Shown here piece by piece: positions 56,801 through 64,000 of a stretch of 64,000 nt of DNA. Under the pieces are notes generated by a model, which ran no database searches, was not told where the DNA came from, and was given only the letters and a program-made list of their open reading frames with translations. The stretch is from Geosiphon pyriformis (Eukaryota; Glomeromycota; Glomeromycetes; Archaeosporales; Geosiphonaceae). The translations under genes and the position numbers were made by a program. Every line of letters begins with the position of its first letter. Within the stretch, counting starts at the first letter, position 1. The stretch lies in the NCBI GenBank assembly GCA_016748015.1, contig JAAOMT010000436.1, positions 1,300,847 through 1,364,846 on the forward strand, read 5' to 3'.

Positions 56801-58296
56801 TGCTATTATTAGCAAGTTCAGCTTGGTGTGAGCATTTGTTGGTCTTTGGTGTCTTTTTTTTGGAAATCAAAGATTTGTGAAGATTTTTTCTGAATTGGAA
56901 ATGAGTTATTAACTGGCCAAAGATAATATGAGCAAATGTTTTCATGAGATCTTTGACAACAGAATAAAAACCAAATTTTTGTACTATTTTTGGAGATTCT
57001 AACTTTGGAGAATTCTTAAAAACTTTGGCCTTTGTTGGCTTATTGTTATTAGCAATAAAAGTTGAAGCTTTGTTGGAATCTAGAACAAAATCAACCTTGG
57101 CTTTCTTCTTCTTTCTTGTCAAGTCAGAGGGATTGATAGCCAGTTCATTCATATCATGATTATTGTCAATTAGATTAAAAGCATAAAAGAGATTTTCTTT
57201 TGGTTGGCTTGCACTTTCACCCTTTGGAGGTACATCTACCAGTTTAAAAGCTGATAAACAGTAGCTTCAACTAGGAAATTCTTTCCAAAAAAATTGATGT
57301 TAGCATGATTGGGTCTTTAATTGGGGATATTGTTGTTGATAATTTTGTTGTTTTGATTATTATTGTTTCTAGAAGCTAAAGGTGACAAAGGAGAATTGTT
57401 GGAATTTCTTAAGAAATGTTTAGTTAATTTACAGTAGTAACACACAGGTGGGCCACAATTTTGTAATTTTTAATAAAAGAATTGCTGGAGTTAATTAAAA
57501 TGGGATTCAAATCTGGCTCTTTGAAGTTGTTGATTCTCTCTGACTGCTTGGGCTAAGGGTTCTAGTAATTGAACAAGATTAGCTGTAAGTTTATTTATTA
57601 ACTATTCATTTGGGTTTTGAGTTTGGACAGCAAAAGAGATATCAGCCATTTGGGAAGCAGGAGCAGGAGCAAAAACTGAAAGTGTGGATCTTAGATGCAT
57701 TTTTTAATTGTCTTCTATTCTCTGGACAAGTTCAATGGCCATATCTATTGTAAGATTGTTTTTTAGTGCCAAAAGGGGCCAAAGAGCATATGACAAATTT
57801 GTTCTTAAATTTTTTGTAAAAAAATGAATCTTTTGCTTTTTTGTTTAGTTTTTTTCAGAATCTACTTGCTTGATTAATTTTCTAATTGCTTTGGCATACT
57901 CAATTACAACTTTACCAAAACCTTGGGTTTTTCTTTCTAATTTTATACACCATTTGAATATCAAGATAGGAGTTCTAAATTTCATTTCAAACTGGATAGT
58001 AAAAGAGGTGTTATCTTTTTCAGCATTTGTTGGTGTCCATCTAATAATTTTTTGCTGAGCATTGACATTGGTTTTTTGTAAAAACAAAGTAGCAAAAGAG
58101 TCTTGGAAGTAGCCACCAATGATTTGGAATTTATATTTATTATTATATTGGTTGGCTGTGGCAGCTCTTTCAAAGTCATTCAACTATTCAATTGAATCTT
58201 GTGTATTATCTCTGAATAAAGGTAGTGAAGTGTTATTTCTTTACCCTAAAGCAGTTTGTATGCTCTAGAGAGTAATCAGAATGTTTTGTTGTATGA
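56800..58296 (-). pseudogene. Gag of element D, C-terminal part
   Basis: It continues from the far side of the solo LTR. The capsid-like region is open at 58183-57845 (MNDFERAATANQYNNKYKFQ, IIRWTPTNAEKD, KTQGFGKVVIEYAKAIRKLI). A decayed nucleocapsid knuckle near 57440 (CYYCKLTKHFLRN) has its last Cys lost. A basic segment follows at 57152-56700. Stops occur about every 30-60 codons. Confidence 0.75.
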
Positions 58297-59213
58297 TGTT
58301 ACAGGTAATTATTTGGGGTGTTGATGAAATAACAAACTCATAACTTGGTGCTCAAAGCAATTAGTGATGATAATAATCTGAAAGTATTTTCAAATGAGTT
58401 CTTTGTATAATGGACAGAGATTTAATAGTTGTTTATCCGTAACTTCCCAGACTCACAAGTCTGTCAATTTTTTTTTCGGCTTGGTGGCTGGCAATCCTCT
58501 GGTAAGTAATCTGTATTTTCTGTATGTGTCCTACCCACTTGCAGAGATCTTTTACCAGGCAATCCTTGACATCAATAATCAGCACTTTTAATCAATTGGT
58601 TAGTACACAATAACAAAATCAAAGAAACATAAAGAAAATAAAAAAATATAAAGAAATAAGCCAAGGCAATTTACAAGTTAGTATCCCATCAATAGCTGTG
58701 ATCAAGAACTATTGTTTTAGTGTGGTTAAGTATCAATTACTATCAACATGAAGTGTTGATAGTGAAGAGTGAATTTGATATAGTGAATAATGATTTATTT
58801 GAGGATTGTGGTAACTATGCTAAGAATTCTTGGTGTTGATTCTGTTTTTTTTTTGTAATTTTAATAATTATAATTTTGCAAGTCTAATTAATTCTATGAG
58901 TCTAATTGACTCTGCAAATCAATTGACTCTAAGTTCCATTGACTAATTTTCTAACTTTTGATACTACTGCTATATATACGTATTTGAGATTCTTCAATTC
59001 CTCAATTTTTCATGTCAAGAATCCTGAAATTTTGCAATTCCTTTGAGAGGAATTCTGGAATTCTGGAATTCTGCGATTCCTCATGTAAAAATCCTGCAAT
59101 TCCTGGAATCCTGCAATTCCTCTGAGAGGAATTCTGGAATTCCACATTTACTATGTCTACCTATGATTGGCTAATTTATATGCTAATATACTTCTTATAT
59201 TTTATAAGTAATA
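58297..59213 (-). repeat. Solo LTR of the B/C family inside element D
   Basis: 917 bp, TGTTAC at the left and GTAATA (decayed GTAACA) at the right, flanked by ATGA (58293-58296 and 59214-59217). It carries the GGAATTCC array (about 59010-59150) and a perfect copy of the stem-loop (58740-58762). No internal sequence accompanies it. Removing it with one ATGA joins the two halves of element D Gag in frame, which supports a solo LTR left by LTR-LTR recombination. Confidence 0.9.
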
Positions 59214-59217
59214 ATGA

Positions 59218-59698
59218 GATCATTAGCCATTGGTTTAGGAGTAGCTGTTTTTGTGAAATGTTCTGATTTACTTGAGAAGAGATTAAAAACAGAAGCAGTT
59301 TGATAGCTTTCTTCTTCTGTTTTAAAAGGAGTTTCAGATAGCTGATGAGCAGCAATTCAGATGTGAATTTGGTGATTCAGATATTCAGAATCAAAAGGCT
59401 GTTGTTCAAAGGTTGTGGAATATAAAAGTTGATTGATGCTGTTGTTTTTTTCTTCAAAGTTGTTTTCAAAATAAGCTTGGTTAAAGTAATAGGTTGTATA
59501 AGCTGTGTAGGTTTCAGCTAAATGCTCATTTAAAAACTAGTTCCAAAAGTCTTGGAATTGTTTACTGAATTGTTTTTTAATGGAGAAGCAAATCAAGCAG
59601 AAGAGCAAAGAATTGAGTTCAATAAAATTTAAATCATTTTTGTTGTATACTTCAAAGTATTCTTCTGATTATTATGGCAGATATAAATAATTACCCAT
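59218..59698 (-). pseudogene. Gag of element D, N-terminal part
   Basis: It starts at ATG 59698 (MGNYLYLP) and reads on with three stops (LNSLLFCLICFSIKKQFSKQ, YYFNQAYFENNFEEKNNSIN, KTEEESYQTASVFNLFS) to ANDL, where the solo LTR begins. Unlike A/B/C, an ordinary ATG start is present. No zinc or membrane feature here. Confidence 0.72.
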
Positions 59699-59731
59699 AC
59701 AATAAGAAACAAAGTAAATTTTGACAATCTT

Positions 59732-59750
59732 ACAGGGAGCATCACTTTTA
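59732..59750 (-). other. Primer-binding site of element D
   Basis: Minus strand TAAAAGTGATGCTCCCTGT directly follows the 5' LTR. GATGCTCCCTG resembles the GTGCTCCCTG of element C, so a similar tRNA primer is possible. Confidence 0.5.
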
Positions 59751-60445
59751 TATTATGGGTTGGAATAACAAGCTAATAAATAACAAAAGAGAACAGGATT
59801 GTAAGGTGATGAAAGAAATCAAAAGAAATTCAACTTTAAAGAATGAATTGAATAAATATGGATTCAATGTGTGAGATCAGTCTTATAAAATATTTCAGTC
59901 ACTATACTTTTTAAGGATAATCAGAGAATCTGAAGGTAAAAGGATAGTTCATACTGTCAACAAATGATCACATACTGGTATAATTCTATGCCTCATATTG
60001 GCACTCTTAAAATTCAATATCAGATATTAGATGTATTTTTCAGTCATGTTTTATTCAATAATCTTTAAATGCTGCAATTACACATTTTAGGAAAAGAGTA
60101 AAAAATAACCAACAAGTAATCTTTTATCCCAAAATATTCAGATACTTGAAGATAAAGAAAGGAAATTTAGTGATAAAAGAATGATTAAGATAAAAGTTGT
60201 TATTTTTTTTTTCTTTGATTCTTACATACTTTTCTATAGCTAAAAGATTCATTGCTTATATAGCTATCAAAAATGGTCAATAATCAGATCAATAATTAGG
60301 TCAATAATTAGGTCAATGATTAGATTAATGGTCAGGTCATTAATCAGGTCAATGATCACTTTCTAAAAATAGAGTGACTAATTATATAACATTAATGATT
60401 AATACATGTGATATTTAATAAGAAGTATAGATTTCAAACATAATA
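59751..60445 (-). repeat. 5' LTR of element D
   Basis: 695 bp with the expanded GGTCAATGATCA-like array at about 60276-60355 (seven or so units against about three in the 3' LTR). Target copy GTAG follows at 60446-60449. Confidence 0.88.
60276..60355. repeat. Tandem GATCAAT-type array in D LTR
   Basis: About seven degenerate units of roughly 12 nt (AGGTCAATAATT / AGATCAATGATC). The matching site in the other LTR (about 52436-52466) has about three. It differs in sequence from the arrays of the A, B and C LTRs. Confidence 0.7.
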
Positions 60446-60449
60446 GTAG

Positions 60450-60900
60450 AAACAAATAACTGCTTCTATTTTTTTGAACTTTTGGTCTTTTTAACTATTT
60501 TTTTTAAAAAAAAAATATTAGCAGCATTTAGTATAAAAACTATAAAAGAAAAAACCAGTTTGTTAACTAATTTGTTATTAAAAATTTTTGGGCTCTTTGA
60601 AAAGGTAGAAACAATATTGAAACTAATTCAAGTGTGTTTTTTTAAAAAAACTTTAACTAGTAAAAAACCAGTCAAAAATAAAAAAATGCTTTTGTGACTA
60701 CTAAAAACAGTCTTTTACTATTAATATTTAAAAAAAAAGCTTCTAAAACATTTTGTTTAGCAGTTTTTATGACAAAAAAAACTTTTCTAGTTAAAACTTT
60801 ATTAAATATCTTAAAAAAAATAACAGATACAGCCTTTTTACTCTTTGTTTTGGTCATAGTTATAAAATTAAGAAAACAAAAAATTTGTGTATTTTTACTT
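60450..60900 (-). pseudogene. LINE copy IV, ORF1 5' part
   Basis: Continuation of copy IV beyond element D. ORF1 start at ATG 60857 (MTKTKSKKAVSVIFFKI, TAKQNVLEAFFL), colinear with copy III's start (MTMTRAKSKKT, TTKQNVLEAFLL). AAACAAATAACTGCTTC (60451-60467) matches copy III at 46924-46940, confirming that the two parts were one sequence before element D inserted. Confidence 0.72.
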
Positions 60901-60984
60901 TAAAAAAAAAATACATGAATACTTTAAGATTTTTTGTTAACCAAAAATCTATTTAAGTTTAATTTAAAAAAAATTTAAATATGT

Positions 60985-61500
60985 TTTTTATTAATATAAT
61001 TTTAAAAAAACTATTTTAAATAAATATATTTTTTATTTAATTTTAATTGTTTTATAGTTTATTATTAGTTATAAAACCTAATTTAATTTTGTGTTTAAGA
61101 ATGTTTATTAATAAATAAAATTTATTAATAAAGAATTTTTTAAATAAGTTTTTATATTATTTATTATTGTATGATTTAAAAACTTTTGAACAGATTTAAA
61201 ATAAAAATAAGATTATTTTTATGATAATTTTTTTTAATATTAAGTGTTTTTAAAAAATTATTTAATTATTAATTGTTAAATTTGCAAATTTTATACTAGT
61301 TATTTTAAAATTTTTTAAATATTTAAATAAACAATTTTTTAACTGAATTTTTTGAATTATAGTGCTTTTTTTGTTAATAGTTTATTTATTGTTTTTGGCA
61401 TAAATATGGTATTTTTTTAATACATATTTTGAATTTTTTATTGTATTTTAGAATATTTAAATTAAAAAATTTAATATTATGTTTGTAAATTAATTATTAA
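60985..61500 (+). pseudogene. AT-eroded LINE ORF2 relic
   Basis: Aligns with LINE copy I 1100-1370 once C-to-T and G-to-A are allowed. Examples: ATTGTTTTATAGTTTATTA against CTGTTTTACAGCCCATAGTTA, and GTATGATTTAAAAACTTTT against GTATAATTTGAAACTTTTT. Spacing is preserved over some 250 bp. No coding capacity remains. Confidence 0.65.
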
Positions 61501-61829
61501 ACTACTATAATATATGTTTTAATTAAAAATTTTTGTTATTAAAAAAACTTAATATCAAAAAACCAATCTTTAAGTAGCTTAAATAGACTTTAAAGTTTAT
61601 TAAAAATAATAAAAATTTAGTAATTTTATTTTAATTAAAACAAATTTAAAGATTATATATTTAGATATTAAAATATTTATTAATAGTTTTGTTAAAAGTT
61701 TAATTTATTTAATATAATAACTTATTTTTTAGATTTAAATTGTAATATAAATATTGAAGTTTATAATATTATATTTTCTATTTTTGTTAAATTATAAATA
61801 ATTATGTTAATATTTAAATATAGAAATTT

Positions 61830-62215
61830 AAATCATTAATTAACATAAAATTACTTTTATAATTTTTATTATTAATTAATATATATTATTATTTTAATTA
61901 TTACTTATAATTTTTATCAAATTATTAAATATTCAATTAATAACTTAATTTATAAAAAGTACAAGTGTGATTAAATAAAATAATCAGATTATAAAATATT
62001 TTAAATTATATAATATTTAAAAATTTGTTAAAATATTTAAAATTTTAATTAAATATTTAACAATTTACTGAAATATTTAATAATTTATAAAAATAACTTG
62101 TAGTTTATTAAAATAGTAATAAAAAAAAATACAAAACTATAGAATAATACTATAATAAATTGTATAAAAAAAAGTTTTTTTTTTAAAAAAAAAATTTTTA
62201 CTAGAATTTTAATTT
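61830..62215 (+). repeat. AT-eroded LTR relic of the element-A family
   Basis: Follows the LTR at 17980-18340 / 1-310 base for base with G and C removed: AATAACTTGTAGTTTATTAA against AATAACTTGTAGTTTGCCGA, and ATAAATTGTATAAAA against ACAAGTTGTATAAAA. The U3 array is still visible as ATATTTAA-type units. Ends cannot be placed exactly. Confidence 0.68.
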
Positions 62216-63585
62216 AAAACAACTAATTAGTTATTATAAATTAATTCAATAAATTTATTTTAAAAATTCAAACATTGTTTATAATTAAAATTGGTTAAAA
62301 ATTTACTAATATCATAAATTTGAATACAATAAATAATTTAAGCTTACATTATTAAAATAAAATAAAATAAAATAAAAAATTACACATAATAGTTTAAAAA
62401 TTTCAAGTTTTATAATTATAATTATATGAAAATATAATTCTATTATGTAAATTAAATGGTTAAAAATTAAAAATTAAAACAAATTATTTTTTATATAATT
62501 CAAAAATTCATAAGACAATTTACAAATACAACAAAGTTTTATTAAATATTATACTAATAAAATAAAAAATTTGTATATTTTTAAATATTAAAATAAAATA
62601 CAATTAATAAAAAATTTTGTGTTTGTATTTAAAATATTATTTTTATTATTTATAATATTAATATTATTAAATTCTTGAATGTTTTGTTGATAATAATGTT
62701 ATAAACCAAAAAGTTTTTAATAATTTATAAAATTATAAATCTAATTAAATACAAATATTTTGATTAAACAAGATTGAACAAATATTATTAATTTAATATT
62801 TAGTTATTTATATTTGTCCACTATGATATTATCAAACAAATTTTTAATCAAGTTTTTCAAATTTTATTTGTTCTTTTAACTAAAATTACCAAATTTGAAT
62901 CTCGATTTCAAATTTTAGCAGGATTCGCATCCACATGTTATTTTATAATAAAACTTGTTTGAACCCAAAAAAAAGTCTATTAATAATTTGGTCAAAAAAA
63001 GAGTTCCCCATATTTACCACAACGTGACTCTATAATTTATAAAATAAAACTCGTTTTTTACCTTTTATTGTAGTCCATTTACTTTTGTTACTCAAAAATA
63101 TCTGAATGCGGAAAAGTCCTTAAATTTTAACTCAACTTAAAATAGAATAGTTTGATCAATAGGATTCATAACATGTAAATAACATGATGGAAGAAACCTA
63201 GACTTTCTGTCACTGACTTGAAAAGTGGTTCGCTTCGGCCGATCATGTTGTCCCACTCAATTATGGCAAAGAATGGTTAGCTTCCGTATCAAATGCGCCA
63301 AATTCACTTGCTCATTTCAGTAATCATTTTCATCCAAGTTAATTTTTTTATGAAGTGAATTCAACTTCTAGTCGTTTTTGGTTTTATATTACACTACACA
63401 TTCTTTCCTTTTTCCCAAATAAAATTTGGCCGTTGGTAATTTCAGACCAGACTTAAAGGTCTCAATATTGAAAAAGAATCAGTACAAAAGGAATTCCTTT
63501 CTTTTCTATCTTATATTGCCCGTCTGTTAAAGCCAACGACAACATTATTTTTTGATTAAGAAGCACTACTGAGAGAGAAAAAAAT
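62216..63585. other. Intergenic sequence upstream of the edge gene
   Basis: AT desert to about 62880, then a more balanced 700 bp with no ORF. It includes two related segments, ATAATAAAACTTGTTT (about 62945) and AAAATAAAACTCGTTT (about 63042), and probably the promoter and 5' UTR of the gene at 63586. No further signal I can support. Confidence 0.5.
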
Positions 63586-64000
63586 ATGCTGGCACGTAGA
63601 AAGTCTTCAGTACGACGATTTCTCCTTACCACTTCTCTCATCATTATCAGTTTAATTTTGGGATCACTTTTCTTTAGTTTATTTCTTCCAATTCAAGATG
63701 AATCGTTTATCGATAAATTTTCCCCAAAATTTGACAACACTCTCTATTGTGAACGTTCACTGACCTTTGTATTAAGTGATTGTTGTGGTTTGCCCTTTCA
63801 AATGACGGGCTTGATTAATGCGATGATATACGCAGAAGATACTGGTCGTAGCTTTTTCTTAAACGATAGTCATTGGAATTATGGACGTTGGGAGAATTTT
63901 TTTGAACCATTACGGAAACCTCATTGTGTTCTTCCTGAAAACAATCCTGATTTGTTTGTAAAATTTCCAGACAGGGAATTATCATCGGCTGAACTGAAAG
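63586..64000 (+). CDS. Type II membrane protein, possible glycosyltransferase (5' end only)
   Basis: Open from ATG 63586 to the window edge (138 codons plus one base). Residues 1-13 are basic (MLARRKSSVRRF). Residues about 14-34 form one hydrophobic segment (LLTTSLIIISLILGSLFFSL), so the protein should be a signal-anchored Golgi/ER type protein with a lumenal C-terminus. The lumenal start has CC and then GLPFQMTGLINAMIYAEDTG, RSFFLND and WNYGRW. That pattern resembles the G-x-x-x-Q...A...YA..GR...D nucleotide-sugar block of fucosyltransferase-like enzymes. I infer a glycosyltransferase but cannot name the family. Codon usage and lack of stops mark it as a host gene. A splice site may lie at or beyond the edge. 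Confidence 0.6.
   Translation, partial: MLARRKSSVRRFLLTTSLIIISLILGSLFFSLFLPIQDESFIDKFSPKFDNTLYCERSLTFVLSDCCGLPFQMTGLINAMIYAEDTGRSFFLNDSHWNYGRWENFFEPLRKPHCVLPENNPDLFVKFPDRELSSAELK

Larger units (their letters stand above)
51899..60445 (-). mobile_element. Ty3/gypsy element D (no dUTPase), full length with nested solo LTR
   Basis: 8,547 bp including a 917-bp solo LTR. LTRs are 59751-60445 (5') and 51899-52552 (3'); ends TATTATG...CATAATA, which look like TGTTATG...CATAACA after C-to-T decay. Duplication GTAG (51895-51898 and 60446-60449). Order on the minus strand: Gag, protease, RT, RNase H, integrase, small ORF. No dUTPase and no double zinc module between protease and RT, so it is a different lineage from A/B/C. 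RT YLDD and all three integrase acidic residues are intact; protease DSG reads NSK and the RNase H TDH reads TNH. Confidence 0.9.

Noticed and set aside
58297-59213. Third LTR proper to element D, suggesting a tandem element
   Set aside because: Its sequence belongs to the B/C family, it has its own ATGA duplication, and D has its own LTR pair.
62925-62945. tRNA-like T-arm (GGATTCGCATCC)
   Set aside because: No acceptor, D-arm or anticodon stem can be paired at the required distances.

Overview
This is a very AT-rich eukaryotic (fungal) window made almost entirely of transposable elements. The base composition (judged by eye, not computed), short spliceosomal introns with GT..AG ends, and retroelement families I recognise from arbuscular mycorrhizal fungi suggest a Glomeromycotina genome of the Rhizophagus type. 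I cannot name the species. Only two host genes are convincing: an intact six-exon NSE1 gene (SMC5/6 complex RING subunit, minus strand, 49509-48199) and the 5' end of a type II membrane protein, possibly a glycosyltransferase, running off the right edge (63586-64000).

Layout. 1-896 is the end of an LTR. 897-13470 is a LINE remnant (copy I) split by Ty3/gypsy element C (3098-13237, +). 13471-17450 holds fragments, a 64-nt poly(A) tract and an AT desert. 17451-44056 is one LINE (copy II) split twice, by gypsy element A (17928-27769, +) and gypsy element B (31108-41074, -). 45111-47350 is an ORF1-only LINE derivative (copy III, -). 48199-49640 is the NSE1 gene with its upstream region. 50256-60900 is a second ORF1-only LINE (copy IV, -) split by gypsy element D (51899-60445, -), which is itself split by a solo LTR (58297-59213). 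60900-62880 is an AT desert in which a LINE reverse-transcriptase region and an LTR can still be aligned. The last kilobase leads into the edge gene.

Each LTR insertion that can be tested has a 4-bp target duplication: ATGC for C, TTGC for A, ATGG for B, GTAG for D, ATGA for the solo LTR. Removing A, B or the solo LTR restores the interrupted reading frame.

The most interesting content is in elements A, B and C. They share an unusual Pol order: protease, cysteine-rich zinc modules, a trimeric-type dUTPase with all five motifs, reverse transcriptase, RNase H, integrase, followed by a small extra ORF (ORF3) before the 3' LTR. Element D lacks the dUTPase but also has an ORF after integrase. All copies are dead. 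Most lesions I could diagnose are C-to-T or G-to-A transitions, and each copy has lost a different set of catalytic residues.
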